NCBI GenBank assembly: GCA_902526175.1
Contig: CABZJY010000001.1
Coordinates: 156,086 to 220,085, forward strand
DNA length: 64,000 nucleotides
Reading direction: 5' to 3'
Source of the DNA: an uncultured Alphaproteobacteria bacterium
GTDB lineage: Bacteria > Pseudomonadota > Alphaproteobacteria > Methylaequorales > Methylaequoraceae
Shown: positions 30,887-40,471 of the stretch, in pieces
Numbering within the stretch: the stretch's first letter is position 1
How the letters are laid out: every line of letters begins with the position of its first letter
Notes under the pieces: generated by a model
What the model saw: the letters and a program-made list of their open reading frames with translations, nothing else
Told to the model about the DNA's origin: nothing
Databases searched by the model: none
Program-made: the position numbers and the translations under genes

Positions 30887-31363
30887 ATGAGTGAAAAGTT
30901 TCCAATGACATTAGAGGGCCTTGAAAAGCTTAAGTCAGAGTTAGAGGATCTAAAAAATAACCAAAGACCAGAGGTTATCAAAGCGATAGCAGAAGCAAGA
31001 GAGCACGGAGATTTATCTGAAAATGCTGAGTATCATGCGGCGAGAGAAAAACAAGGGTTTATTGAAGGCAAAATAAATGAATTAGAAAATAAGGTTAGTA
31101 GGGCAGAGGTGATCGATCCCAAGAAAGTTAAAAGTGAAACAGTAACTTTTGGTGCTACAGTTGTAATAGTTGATTTAGAAACAGAGATCAAATCAGAATA
31201 TAAAATTGTTGGAGTTGATGAATCAGACATTGAAAAAAAATTAATTTCAATTAACGCACCATTATGTAAAGCGATGATAAACAAAAAAATTAATGATACA
31301 TTTGAGGTACAAACTCCAAATGGTTTGAAAGAATATCTAATAAAAACTATATCATTTAAATGA
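30887..31363 (+). CDS. greA: Transcription elongation factor GreA
   Basis: GreA rescues backtracked RNA polymerase by stimulating transcript cleavage. The 158-residue product has the N-terminal coiled coil carrying the acidic tip ([21 protein letters not shown], with D and E of the catalytic loop) and the C-terminal FKBP-like domain ([16 protein letters not shown]). Length matches the family. It shares ATGA with trxB downstream (4-nt overlap). Confidence 0.97.
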   Translation: MSEKFPMTLEGLEKLKSELEDLKNNQRPEVIKAIAEAREHGDLSENAEYHAAREKQGFIEGKINELENKVSRAEVIDPKKVKSETVTFGATVVIVDLETEIKSEYKIVGVDESDIEKKLISINAPLCKAMINKKINDTFEVQTPNGLKEYLIKTISFK

Positions 31364-32310
31364 ATTCAAATAAAACAGAGAAGGTTATAATTATTGGATC
31401 TGGCCCTGCTGGGTACACTGCCGCAATTTATGCAGCCAGATCTGGTTTGAACCCACTAATAATATCTGGACTAGAACCGGGCGGACAATTAATGATAACT
31501 ACTGATGTTGAAAATTTTCCTGGTTTTGAAAGTGCAATTCAAGGGCCTTGGTTAATGGATCAAATGCAAAAACAAGCTTTAGCCGTTGGGGCCAAAATCA
31601 AATATGATACAGTTAAAACAGTCGATTTTCAAAATTTTCCGTTTGAAGTAGTGACTGAAAAAAATGACTTCATAAAAACTTATTCAGTAATTATTTCCAC
31701 TGGTGCAAGTGCGAGATGGCTAAATGTAGATGGAGAAGATAATTTTAAAGGTTTTGGAATATCTGCATGCGCAACTTGTGATGGCTTTTTCTATAAGAAC
31801 AAAAATGTAGCTGTAGTTGGAGGAGGCAATACCGCAGTTGAGGAGGCACTCTATCTTTCAAATATGTGTAGAAAGGTCACACTGATTCATAGAAGAGAAA
31901 AATTAAGGGCAGAAAAAATACTTCAAGATAGATTAATGAGAAAAAAAAATATTGATTTTATGTGGAATAAAAAGGTTACTAAATTTATTGGTACCAAAAA
32001 TCCTAAGGTTTTAACCCAGATAAATATTTATGATGTTTTAGAAAAAAAAGAAAGTTCAATGGAAGTTGATGGAGTATTTGTTGCCATAGGGCACAGTCCA
32101 GCAACAAAAATATTTAAGAATCAAATCCCAATGGATGATAGTGGATACATACATACAACTGATAACTTAACAAAAACGAAAATTGAGGGAGTATTTGCAG
32201 CTGGTGATGTCACAGATAAAGTATATAGACAAGCTGTCACTGCAGCTGGTTACGGTTGTATGAGTGCTATAGAAGTAGAAAACTTTTTAAGTAAAAAAAA
32301 TATTATTTAG
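31360..32310 (+). CDS. trxB: Thioredoxin-disulfide reductase
   Basis: TrxB reduces thioredoxin with NADPH via FAD and a redox disulfide. The 316-residue product has the FAD loop [20 protein letters not shown], the active-site CATCDG, the NADPH loop [25 protein letters not shown], and [23 protein letters not shown] at the C-terminal FAD contact. It is coupled to greA and overlaps the convergent panE-like gene by 8 bp. Confidence 0.96.
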   Translation: MNSNKTEKVIIIGSGPAGYTAAIYAARSGLNPLIISGLEPGGQLMITTDVENFPGFESAIQGPWLMDQMQKQALAVGAKIKYDTVKTVDFQNFPFEVVTEKNDFIKTYSVIISTGASARWLNVDGEDNFKGFGISACATCDGFFYKNKNVAVVGGGNTAVEEALYLSNMCRKVTLIHRREKLRAEKILQDRLMRKKNIDFMWNKKVTKFIGTKNPKVLTQINIYDVLEKKESSMEVDGVFVAIGHSPATKIFKNQIPMDDSGYIHTTDNLTKTKIEGVFAAGDVTDKVYRQAVTAAGYGCMSAIEVENFLSKKNII

Positions 32311-33214
32311 ACTTTATCCCCTCTATGATTTTATTGTGTGCGTCGCACGATATTGAAAAATCTTTACCCATTGAAACAACGCTACCCGAAAGCCAATCTA
32401 ATTCTAGTTTTTTTTTCTTTTTAAAATCCATGAACATTGATGAAGTCAAATTTCTTGGCATTTTAGATATTCTTTCTATCCATACTTCAATAGGGTTATA
32501 ATCAAATCTTATACTCTTTTTCTTAGATAATAAAAAAGTCTCTTCCATAGCTTTTATAAAAAGGTCTCTGTATTTTTTGTCATCAAAAATTTCCCCTATT
32601 GTCATCTCAGTAAGTGTAGTAATTCCACTATATGCAGACAAAAAAATAAATTTATCCCAAATTTTTTGAGATATTTTATTTGAATATCTAAAGTCAATAC
32701 CAAGGTCATTTACTTTTTCTGAAAATTGAATAATTTTATTTTCATAATTATTTCTAGCAATTATTTTTCCTACAAAAAAGGAAGCTAACTTACCGTTATG
32801 AATAATTTGTTTTTTGTCATCTAAAAAAGATGAAATTTGTGCAACAGCTCCAAAAACTTTTTCTTTTCCAAATTTTTTTTTTATCATACTTTCGGCAATT
32901 ACTCCGTTTTGAAACGGCAATATAGTAAAATCACCCTTTGCGTATTTTTTTAGTTCATTTAATGAATCTTCTAAGTCATAAAGTTTTACTGCCAAAATCA
33001 CAATATCCAGTTCAGGACATTTTTTAATATTATTTAGAAGATTAATTTCTTTACATTCAATATTTTCAATTTCACTTTTTAAAATTAGTCCATTTTGGTT
33101 AAATTTCTGGAAGGTTTTTCCCCTGGCTAAAAAAAAAATTTGGAAATTTGATTTTAATAAGAAAGCTCCTAAAAATCCGCCAATTCCACCAGATCCATAT
33201 ATTAAAATATTCAT
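32303..33214 (-). CDS. panE: Ketopantoate reductase-like protein (ApbA/PanE family)
   Basis: The family reduces 2-ketopantoate to pantoate with NADPH in pantothenate synthesis. The 303-residue protein has the N-terminal Rossmann loop (IYGSGGIGGFLGA), a basic residue pattern after it (LARG), ILAVKLYDLE, PFQNGV, and a helical C-terminal domain with the KIWDKFIFLSA block containing the family lysine. Many ApbA/PanE members act on other substrates, so the substrate is inferred. It is 1 nt downstream of the aminotransferase gene, which may mean one transcript. Confidence 0.8.
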   Translation of the reverse strand: MNILIYGSGGIGGFLGAFLLKSNFQIFFLARGKTFQKFNQNGLILKSEIENIECKEINLLNNIKKCPELDIVILAVKLYDLEDSLNELKKYAKGDFTILPFQNGVIAESMIKKKFGKEKVFGAVAQISSFLDDKKQIIHNGKLASFFVGKIIARNNYENKIIQFSEKVNDLGIDFRYSNKISQKIWDKFIFLSAYSGITTLTEMTIGEIFDDKKYRDLFIKAMEETFLLSKKKSIRFDYNPIEVWIERISKMPRNLTSSMFMDFKKKKKLELDWLSGSVVSMGKDFSISCDAHNKIIEGIKSK

Positions 33215-33215
33215 A

Positions 33216-34418
33216 TTATTTTAAAAGAGAAATTGCTGAGTCAATGTTATCGCAAGCTTTTTCCAGTAGCTCCATAGATGAGGCATATGATATTCTAAAG
33301 TAAGGAGAAGCACCAAATGCTTTCCCAGGAACTACAGCTACTCCTGCAAATTCGAGAATAAAATTTGAAAAATCAACGTCGTCTGAAATGACTCTACCAT
33401 CTGGAGATTTTTTACCTAATATACCTTTACATGATGTAAACATATAAAATGCTCCATCAGGCTTGATACACTCTAATCCCTGAATTTTATTGAATTTTTC
33501 ATGTATAAAGTCCCTTCTCTTCAAAAACTCAAAAATCCATTTTGGCAAAAATTTTTTTTCAGAATTTAATGCACTTATAGCAGCCATTTGACTAATTGAT
33601 GTTGGGTTTGTAGTTGATTGTGACTGAATCTTAGCAATGGACTTAATAATTTCATTTGAACCCGCTCCATAACCAATTCGCCATCCAGTCATTGAAAATC
33701 CTTTTGAGACTCCATTTACAATAAAAGCTCTTCTATATAATTTTGGTTCAAGATTAATGATATTGTGAAAATTTTTTTCACCATAAATTATATATTCATA
33801 AATATCATCTGATAGAATATTGACATGATCATATTTCATTAAAACTTCAGAAATTTCTTTTAATTCAGTATCTGTGTATACAATTCCGGTTGGATTTGAA
33901 GGTGAGTTCATAATAAACCATTTAGTTTTCTTTGATATTTTTTCTTCTAATTGCTTAGCAGTAATCTTAAACTTTGACTCTAAGCTTGTTTGCAATATTA
34001 TTGGTTTTCCCTTACATAGTAAAATTATATCTGGATAAGAAACCCAATAAGGTGAAGGAATGATTACTTCATCTCCATCATCAATTGTTGACATAAAAAG
34101 GTTATAAATTACATGCTTACCTCCGACGCCTACTGTAATCTGATCGGTATTGTAATTAAGTTTATTTTCATTCCATAATTTTTTTTTTATAGCTTTTTTT
34201 AAATCTAATATTCCATCAACAGGAGTATATTTTGTGAAATTATTTCTTATGGCTTTAATAGCTTCAGTTTTAATCTCATCAGGTGTATCAAAATCTGGCT
34301 CCCCAGAACTTAAACTTATAATATCTTTTCCTTTAGATCTTAAATCTCTTGCTTTTTGTGATATTTCTACTGTAACAGAGGGTTGAAATCTGCTTATTCT
34401 TTTAGATAAAAGACTCAT
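33216..34418 (-). CDS. aspC: Aspartate aminotransferase (class I, Ib type)
   Basis: This PLP enzyme interconverts aspartate and oxaloacetate with glutamate/2-oxoglutarate; the Ib subgroup sometimes also uses prephenate. The 400-residue product has SLSSGEPDFDTPDEIK, FIMNSPSNPTGIVY, the PLP-lysine block VNGVSKGFSMTGWRIGY and a C-terminal FRISYASSMELLEKA that supplies the substrate-carboxylate arginine. The 77-bp gap to divergent uvrB probably holds promoters for both. Confidence 0.9.
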   Translation of the reverse strand: MSLLSKRISRFQPSVTVEISQKARDLRSKGKDIISLSSGEPDFDTPDEIKTEAIKAIRNNFTKYTPVDGILDLKKAIKKKLWNENKLNYNTDQITVGVGGKHVIYNLFMSTIDDGDEVIIPSPYWVSYPDIILLCKGKPIILQTSLESKFKITAKQLEEKISKKTKWFIMNSPSNPTGIVYTDTELKEISEVLMKYDHVNILSDDIYEYIIYGEKNFHNIINLEPKLYRRAFIVNGVSKGFSMTGWRIGYGAGSNEIIKSIAKIQSQSTTNPTSISQMAAISALNSEKKFLPKWIFEFLKRRDFIHEKFNKIQGLECIKPDGAFYMFTSCKGILGKKSPDGRVISDDVDFSNFILEFAGVAVVPGKAFGASPYFRISYASSMELLEKACDNIDSAISLLK

Positions 34419-34495
34419 TAATTTAAGAGGATATTAAAATTTAAATCTATAATTTGTTAATTATATATTATACTAATAATATTGAAATAAAAAAA

Positions 34496-36508
34496 ATGAC
34501 TATTTCTTTAAAAAAATTTAAGCCAACATTTGATATTACTAATTCAAGAAGATTTGAACTTGCTTCAGATTTTTCTCCAGATGGGGATCAGCCCAGAGCA
34601 ATAGAAAATTTATGTAGAGGACTTATAAAAAAACAAAATGATCAAGTTCTTTTAGGTGTAACAGGTTCGGGAAAAACATTTACTATGGCAAATGTGATTT
34701 CAGAATTACAAAGACCTGCTTTGGTATTTGCTCCTAATAAAATTTTAGCAGCACAGCTTTTTAGTGAAATGAAAAATTTTTTTCCTAATAATGCTGTAGA
34801 GTATTTTGTATCATATTATGATTATTATACCCCAGAAGCATATGTTCCACGTACAGATACTTATATTGAAAAAGAATCATCAATAAATGAACAAATTGAT
34901 AGGATGCGACACTCTGCTACAAGATCTCTGCTGGAAAGAAAAGATACTATAATTGTTGCAAGTGTTTCTTGTATTTACGGAATTGGATCCGTTCAATCAT
35001 ATTCCTCAATGACATTTAAAATTAATAAAGAAACAAAACACAATCTCGATGAAATAAAAAAAAAACTAGTTGAATTACAATACAAACGAAACGACCAAAA
35101 TTTTGTGCGTGGAACATTTAGAAATCGAGGTGATATTTTAGAGATATATCCAGCTCATCAAGAAGACAGGGCTTGGAGAATATCTTTTTTTGGAGAAAGT
35201 ATTGAAGATATTGACGAATTTGATCCTTTAACTGGCAAAATTTACGGAAATTTGAATAATGTTATTGTATATGCAAACAGTCATTATGTTACTCCAAAAC
35301 CATCCTTAAATAATGCTATTAGGGAGATAAAAAAAGAGCTTGTGGATAGAATTGACTTTTTCACTCAAGAAAAAAAACTTATAGAAGCTCAGAGAATTGA
35401 AGAAAGAACAAATTTTGATTTAGAAATGATGGTTGCTACAGGGAGTTGTTCTGGAATTGAAAATTATTCTAGACATCTTACTGGTAGAAAAGAAGGTGAA
35501 CCTCCCCCTACTTTATTTGAATATTTACCTGATGATATAATTCTCTTCGTTGATGAATCTCATGTAACAATACCTCAAATAGGCGGAATGTATAAAGGGG
35601 ACAGATCACGAAAGGAAACCTTGGCTAATTTTGGTTTCAGACTTCCCTCATGTAAAGATAATAGACCTTTAAAGTTTGAGGAATGGATAAAATTTAAAGG
35701 ACAGACTGTTTATGTTTCGGCAACACCCGGCACATGGGAACTTAGTCAAACATCAGGTGTAATAGTCGAGCAAGTTGTAAGGCCAACTGGTCTAGTTGAC
35801 CCTAAGTGCTTTGTAAAACCAGCCAAAAACCAGATTGAAGATCTTATGTATGAATGTAAAAAAGTTGTTGATAAGGGATTTAGAGTATTAGTAACTACGT
35901 TAACAAAAAAAGATGCTGAAAAAATTACTGACTATTTTAATGAAAATCTTCATAAAACAAAATACATGCATTCTGATATTGACACATTAGAAAGGATGGA
36001 AATTATTAAAGATTTGAGGACTGGTAAATTTGATATTTTAGTGGGTATAAATTTGCTTCGTGAAGGTCTCGATATCCCTGAATGCGGGTTAGTTGCAATT
36101 CTTGATGCTGATAAAGAAGGTTTTTTAAGATCTCATGTTTCATTAATTCAAACTATAGGAAGAGCTGCAAGAAATGTTGATAGTAAGGTAATTTTATATG
36201 CTGATGAAAAGACAAAATCAATTTGTAAAGCAATTGAAGAAACAGAAAGAAGGAGAAAAAAACAACAGTTACATAATGAAAAATATGGAATTTCTCCAAA
36301 ATCAACTACAAGAAAAATTTTAGATCTAGATGAAAATAAAACCGTATTAAAAAAAGAGACAGAAGTCATTGGCAATAACTTAAATCAACACATTGATATC
36401 TTAAAGAAACAAATGTTAGAAGAAGCTGAAAACTTAAATTTTGAAAAAGCTGCAACTCTTAGAGATGAGATAAACAAACTTCAAAAAAAGGATTTAGGGA
36501 TAAAGTGA
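34496..36508 (+). CDS. uvrB: Excinuclease ABC subunit B
   Basis: UvrB is the damage-verifying helicase-like subunit of nucleotide excision repair. I chose ATG 34496 (670 residues); the frame extends 14 codons upstream to ATG 34454 with no conserved sequence. Marks: FSPDGDQPRAIENL, Walker A GVTGSGKT (residues 54-61), the beta-hairpin region YYDYYTPEAYVP, LFVDESHVT, VSATPGTWE, LVTTLTKKDAE, and GRAARN. A C-terminal UVR domain (about 630-665) ends the protein. uvrC is nearby (37545). It overlaps the SDR gene by 4 nt. Confidence 0.97.
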   Translation: MTISLKKFKPTFDITNSRRFELASDFSPDGDQPRAIENLCRGLIKKQNDQVLLGVTGSGKTFTMANVISELQRPALVFAPNKILAAQLFSEMKNFFPNNAVEYFVSYYDYYTPEAYVPRTDTYIEKESSINEQIDRMRHSATRSLLERKDTIIVASVSCIYGIGSVQSYSSMTFKINKETKHNLDEIKKKLVELQYKRNDQNFVRGTFRNRGDILEIYPAHQEDRAWRISFFGESIEDIDEFDPLTGKIYGNLNNVIVYANSHYVTPKPSLNNAIREIKKELVDRIDFFTQEKKLIEAQRIEERTNFDLEMMVATGSCSGIENYSRHLTGRKEGEPPPTLFEYLPDDIILFVDESHVTIPQIGGMYKGDRSRKETLANFGFRLPSCKDNRPLKFEEWIKFKGQTVYVSATPGTWELSQTSGVIVEQVVRPTGLVDPKCFVKPAKNQIEDLMYECKKVVDKGFRVLVTTLTKKDAEKITDYFNENLHKTKYMHSDIDTLERMEIIKDLRTGKFDILVGINLLREGLDIPECGLVAILDADKEGFLRSHVSLIQTIGRAARNVDSKVILYADEKTKSICKAIEETERRRKKQQLHNEKYGISPKSTTRKILDLDENKTVLKKETEVIGNNLNQHIDILKKQMLEEAENLNFEKAATLRDEINKLQKKDLGIK

Positions 36509-37260
36509 CTAAAACTGCACTTATAACGGGGGGGGCAAAAAGAGTTGGGCTATCTATAGCAAAACATTTAGCCTCAAAAGGATTTAACATTGCAATTCAC
36601 TATAATTCTTCAGAAATTGATTCAAAAAAAATAGTTGATGAGTTAAAAAAAAAAAAAACTATTGTTGAGAGATTTAAACTTGATTTAGCTAAGACCAACT
36701 CAATAGAAAAGTTTTTTACTAAAATAAAAAATCATTTTGGAAAAATTGACTTATTAGTAAATAACGCATCTGTGTTTGAATACGATTCCTTAAAATCTAG
36801 TTCAATGGATAGTTATAACAAACATATGGATATCAATTTGAAAGCTCCATTTTTTTTAAGTAAATATTTTCATGAATATTTAAGAAATAAAGAGGGTAAT
36901 ATTATTAATATATTAGATCAAAGGGTTGTAAATATTACCCCTTACTTTATATCATACACTCTAAGCAAATCAGCATTATGGACACTCACCCAAAGTTTAG
37001 CACTTTCACTTGCGCCGAAAATCAGAGTTAATGCTATAGGATTGGGTCCAACTTTAAAAAGTTATAGACAAACCAAAAAACAATTTGATCAACAAATAAT
37101 GAGAACCCCTTTAAAAAAACAAGTAAAATTATCAGAAATTAATAATACAATTGATTTAATTCTAAATTCTGAGTCAATTACCGGGCAGCTTTTTCTTTTA
37201 GATAGTGGCCAAAACCTTGGCTGGGCAAACACAAGATCAAAAAAATTTATAGAAGATTAA
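36505..37260 (+). CDS. Short-chain dehydrogenase, pteridine reductase (FolM-like)
   Basis: A 251-residue SDR. The N-terminal TGGAKRVG loop has the TGxxxRxG form of pteridine reductases (FolM/PTR1) rather than the common TGxxxGxG. NNAS and a YTLSKSALWTLT catalytic segment (Tyr-x-x-x-Lys) follow, with DQR upstream of it as in FolM. A role in reducing dihydromonapterin or dihydrofolate is plausible; it would fit the pterin-based cofactor genes nearby, but that is inference. The start is GTG overlapping the uvrB stop. Codons near 36645-36658 form a 14-A run. Confidence 0.82.
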   Translation: MTKTALITGGAKRVGLSIAKHLASKGFNIAIHYNSSEIDSKKIVDELKKKKTIVERFKLDLAKTNSIEKFFTKIKNHFGKIDLLVNNASVFEYDSLKSSSMDSYNKHMDINLKAPFFLSKYFHEYLRNKEGNIINILDQRVVNITPYFISYTLSKSALWTLTQSLALSLAPKIRVNAIGLGPTLKSYRQTKKQFDQQIMRTPLKKQVKLSEINNTIDLILNSESITGQLFLLDSGQNLGWANTRSKKFIED

Positions 37261-37327
37261 AAAAAAACTTGACAAGGCATAAGTTGTTCACACCAGTTTT
37301 TCATTTAATTTTTGTTATTTATATACT

Positions 37328-37513
37328 ATGCAAAAAAAAAATACTCAGTTAAATGAGATGGATTATTAATAAATATGTAGTGAATTCAATGGTTTATAAA
37401 ATTGCTTATTTTTTAGGCATATTTTATAAATCCTTGAAGTAATTACTGTTTAATAAAATTTACAACAAATATAAACAAAGTTATCCACAATTTTGGTGGA
37501 TAGTTTTTTTTTT
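37328..37513 (+). ncRNA. Candidate structured RNA in the gap before uvrC
   Basis: The only large non-coding gap (284 bp) holds a long imperfect hairpin at 37385-37438. TTCAA/TTGAA, GG/CC, TTTATAAAAT/ATTTTATAAA and TGC/GCA are stacked with single-base bulges (about 20 bp) around an 11-nt loop. A -10-like TATACT (37322-37327) with TTTTCA 18 nt upstream precedes it, and an intrinsic terminator (37482-37513) follows. Together they outline a transcript of about 180 nt. I cannot assign a family; 6S-like RNA or a uvrC leader are possibilities. AT-rich DNA makes chance pairing a real risk. Confidence 0.35.
37482..37513 (+). terminator. Intrinsic terminator upstream of uvrC
   Basis: TATCCAC (37482-37488) and GTGGATA (37496-37502) form a perfect 7-bp stem with a 7-nt loop, followed after one base by ten T (37504-37513). 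It would end transcription from the uvrB-SDR operon or from a small transcript in the gap. The left arm with its preceding T is also a perfect DnaA-box sequence (TTATCCACA, 37481-37489), probably by coincidence. Confidence 0.7.
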
Positions 37514-37544
37514 ATTTTTTATATAATATTATTAATAAAAAAGA

Positions 37545-39383
37545 ATGATAAAGAGTTTGGAAAATAACATTGAAAATGGACTTGATATGATCAAGGATTC
37601 GCTGCTTTCATGCCCTAAAACACCTGGTGTATATATTTTTAGTAATAAAAATGAAGTATTATACATTGGGAAAGCAAAAAATTTATTTAAAAGGGTTAAG
37701 TCCTATTTAGGGTTTACTTCTCAAACAAGAAGAATAAAAAAAATGATTTCCTATGCTACAAATCTTAAATTCATAAATACTCATACAGAGTCAGATGCTT
37801 TATTACTGGAAGCTAATCTTATAAAGAAACACAAGCCGATATTCAATATTAGGCTTATAGATGATAAAAGTTTTCCATATATACTAATAAGTAAGAGTAA
37901 TAACTGGTCACGCCTGCAAGTAATTAGAGGACAAAAAAAAAATAAAGGATTTTATTTTGGCCCTTTTTCCAGTCCATCAGCTGTAAGAAATGTAATTTCA
38001 ACTATTGAGAAAGGTTTTTTAATAAGAAATTGTAATGATAATTTTTTTAAAAATAGAAAAAGACCATGTATGCAATATCAGATTAAAAGATGCTCGGCGC
38101 CGTGTGTTGATCTTATAGAAAACAGAGATTATGAAAAACAAACTGAACAAGCCATTTCGTTTTTAAAAGGTGATGATAAGAAAGTTAAAGAAACCTTGAT
38201 TCGTATGATGTTCAATTATAGTAAAAATCAAAATTTTGAAGAAGCAGCAAAAATTCGAGATAGGATAAAATCATTATCAAAAATTAATTTAAAAAACTTT
38301 TCAGTAATTAATGAGAAATCGAATTTTGATATTATGTGTTTTGCAGAATCTAATAATTCAATTTTTGTACAGGTATTCTTTTTTAGGAATGGAAAAAATT
38401 TAGGGAATAAAGAATATAGGTTCCTTAATAGTAAAGAAAAGGAATTTGATGATTGCATCAGAGACTTTATTGCAACATTTTACTTTCGCCATGAATCTCC
38501 ATCAGAAATCATAATAAATAAAAATATTTCAAAACTGGGTGTGATAGAAGAAGCAATAAAGAAGTTAAAACAAAAAAAAACTACAATTCAGTTTGCAAAA
38601 AAAGGACAAAAAAAAGATCTTCTAATGATTGTTGAAAAGAATCTTGAAAACTCGATTAAAAGATACTTACAAAGTAGTTTACAAAACGAAAAAATTCTTA
38701 AAGATTTAAAACTAACTTTTGATTTAAAAAAAATTCCAAAAAGAATTGAAGTTTTTGACAACAGTCACTTAAACGGACAAAATCCAACTGGTGCCATGAT
38801 AGTTTTTGAAAATGGTAAATTTGACAAAAGTAGTTATAGGAAATTTAATATAAAAGATATAGAAAAAACAAATGATGACTATCTGATGATGAAACAAGTT
38901 TTGCAAAGAAGATTTAATTTACAAAAAAACAAAAATACATGGAAAAATGTTTTACCTGATTTAGTTCTAATAGATGGTGGAAAAGGGCATTTAAATATTG
39001 CTGAGGATATTTTAAAGAATTTCAAAAGCATTGAATTTGTTGCTATTGCTAAAGGAAAAAATAGGAATAAAGGAAATGAGTCTTTTTTTATGAAAAATAA
39101 ATATTTTAAATTAAAAGAGAATAGTCATTCACTTTTTTTTCTACAAAACTTAAGGGATGAGGCTCATAGATTTGCAATTACAACACAAAGGACTAAAAGA
39201 ACGAAAAATATTTATAATTCTGCGTTTGATGATCTAAATGGTATTGGTGGAAAATTAAAAAAATTACTATTAAGTCATTTTGGTTCACTTGAGGGTGTAA
39301 AAACAGCTGGTTTAAAGGATCTTAAAAAAGTACCAGGAATCGGTAATATTTTAGCAAAAAAAGTATATGATGAATTTAATTAA
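37545..39383 (+). CDS. uvrC: Excinuclease ABC subunit C
   Basis: UvrC makes both incisions in nucleotide excision repair. The 612-residue product has the GIY-YIG domain (PGVYIF, VLYIGKAKNLFKRV, about residues 27-53), a cysteine-containing CMQYQIKRCSAPC segment, a UVR motif (about 215-245), the RNase H-like C-terminal nuclease domain (EVFDNSHLNGQNPTGAMIVF, LVLIDGGKGHLN) and a helix-hairpin-helix pair at the end (LNGIGGKLKKLLL, LKKVPGIGNILAKKV). It overlaps pgsA by 17 nt. Confidence 0.97.
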   Translation: MIKSLENNIENGLDMIKDSLLSCPKTPGVYIFSNKNEVLYIGKAKNLFKRVKSYLGFTSQTRRIKKMISYATNLKFINTHTESDALLLEANLIKKHKPIFNIRLIDDKSFPYILISKSNNWSRLQVIRGQKKNKGFYFGPFSSPSAVRNVISTIEKGFLIRNCNDNFFKNRKRPCMQYQIKRCSAPCVDLIENRDYEKQTEQAISFLKGDDKKVKETLIRMMFNYSKNQNFEEAAKIRDRIKSLSKINLKNFSVINEKSNFDIMCFAESNNSIFVQVFFFRNGKNLGNKEYRFLNSKEKEFDDCIRDFIATFYFRHESPSEIIINKNISKLGVIEEAIKKLKQKKTTIQFAKKGQKKDLLMIVEKNLENSIKRYLQSSLQNEKILKDLKLTFDLKKIPKRIEVFDNSHLNGQNPTGAMIVFENGKFDKSSYRKFNIKDIEKTNDDYLMMKQVLQRRFNLQKNKNTWKNVLPDLVLIDGGKGHLNIAEDILKNFKSIEFVAIAKGKNRNKGNESFFMKNKYFKLKENSHSLFFLQNLRDEAHRFAITTQRTKRTKNIYNSAFDDLNGIGGKLKKLLLSHFGSLEGVKTAGLKDLKKVPGIGNILAKKVYDEFN

Positions 39384-39948
39384 ATCCTTAAAATTATCAG
39401 ATATTCCAAATTTATTGACTGTATTCAGAATATTCTCTATTCCAATTATAATTCTTTGCCTTTTACCACAAACAGTTTTTTTTAACTGGGTAGCACTCAT
39501 TTTTTACGGACTTGCCTGCATAACAGATTTTTTTGACGGATTTCTTGCAAGAAGATTTTCTGTAGAGTCCTCATTTGGAAAGTTTTTTGATCCAGTAGCT
39601 GATAAAATTCTAGTAATTTCAGTAATTTTCATTTTAGTTGCAATTTCAAAAATTGATGGTTTGTTGATTTATCCATCATTAATAATAATAATCAGAGAGG
39701 TTCTTGTTTCAGGGTTAAGAGATTCTGCACCAAATAACCTATCAAATTTGAATGTAACAAAATTGTCTAAAGTGAAAACATTATTACAAATGTTTTCACT
39801 TGCATTTTTAATAATTGGTGAAGATTTTAAACTAATAAATGGATTATTCATGATTGGTCAAATTGGTATTTGGATTTCATCCTTAATAACTATTTACACT
39901 GGGTACATCTATTTCAAAAATAATTTTAATCTTTTTAAAAATGACTGA
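39367..39948 (+). CDS. pgsA: CDP-diacylglycerol--glycerol-3-phosphate 3-phosphatidyltransferase
   Basis: PgsA makes phosphatidylglycerol phosphate, the precursor of PG and cardiolipin, in the inner membrane. The 193-residue protein starts with IPNLLTVFRI and has the CDP-alcohol phosphotransferase motif spread over DFFDGFLARR, FGKFFDPVADK (D-G-x2-A-R-x8-G-x3-D-x3-D form), with several membrane helices. The uvrC-pgsA order is typical for Proteobacteria. ATG 39367 and ATG 39370 are both possible. It overlaps mobB by 8 nt. Confidence 0.94.
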   Translation: MMNLIKSLKLSDIPNLLTVFRIFSIPIIILCLLPQTVFFNWVALIFYGLACITDFFDGFLARRFSVESSFGKFFDPVADKILVISVIFILVAISKIDGLLIYPSLIIIIREVLVSGLRDSAPNNLSNLNVTKLSKVKTLLQMFSLAFLIIGEDFKLINGLFMIGQIGIWISSLITIYTGYIYFKNNFNLFKND

Positions 39949-40456
39949 TATTTTTGGAATATGCGGCTGGAGTGGCAGCGGTAAAACCGACTTAATTTGT
40001 AGATTACTAAAATATTTTACTAAACAAAAATTAATTGTATCAACAATCAAGCATACCCACCATAATTTTGAAATTGATAAAAAGGGTAAGGATAGTTTTA
40101 AACATAGAGAAAACGGAGCTTATGAAGTTTTAATAGGTGGGTCAAATAACTTTGCTTTAATCCATTCTGGAATTAAATCAACTGAATATAATATCCATAA
40201 TCTCAAAAAAAAGTTATCAAAAGAAAATGATTTAATTTTAGTAGAAGGATTCAAAAAAAGTGATTTACCAAAAATTGAAGTATACTACAGTTGTTTAAAC
40301 AAAGAAGTTTTGTGGGAAAATAATAAAAGCATAAAAGCACTTGTTTATGATATTGATGACAATATTGTACAAAGATGTAGTCTTCCAAAATATAAATTTG
40401 AGGAAACAAAAAAAATAGCTGATTTTATTTCTAAGTTTCTAAAATTAAAGATATGA
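39941..40456 (+). CDS. mobB: Molybdopterin-guanine dinucleotide biosynthesis protein MobB
   Basis: MobB is a GTP-binding adaptor that supports conversion of Moco to its guanine-dinucleotide form, mainly with MobA. The 171-residue product has the P-loop GWSGSGKT (about residues 8-15), STIKHTHHNFEID, and LILVEGFKKSDLPKIEVY, all characteristic of MobB. It lies between pgsA and moeA in a molybdenum-cofactor block. No mobA is visible here, so MobA must be elsewhere if the bis-MGD form is made. Confidence 0.9.
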   Translation: MTDIFGICGWSGSGKTDLICRLLKYFTKQKLIVSTIKHTHHNFEIDKKGKDSFKHRENGAYEVLIGGSNNFALIHSGIKSTEYNIHNLKKKLSKENDLILVEGFKKSDLPKIEVYYSCLNKEVLWENNKSIKALVYDIDDNIVQRCSLPKYKFEETKKIADFISKFLKLKI

Positions 40457-40471
40457 AAAAATCAAGATTTT

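Noticed and set aside
37353..37442. A 29-codon ORF (MRWIINKYV...) in the gap before uvrC
   Set aside because: No ribosome-binding site, it coincides with the long hairpin, and its composition is what AT-rich DNA gives by chance.
37261..37544. Possible replication origin (AT-rich gap with a DnaA box)
   Set aside because: Only one perfect box, and it forms part of a terminator stem; none of the usual origin-linked genes flank it.
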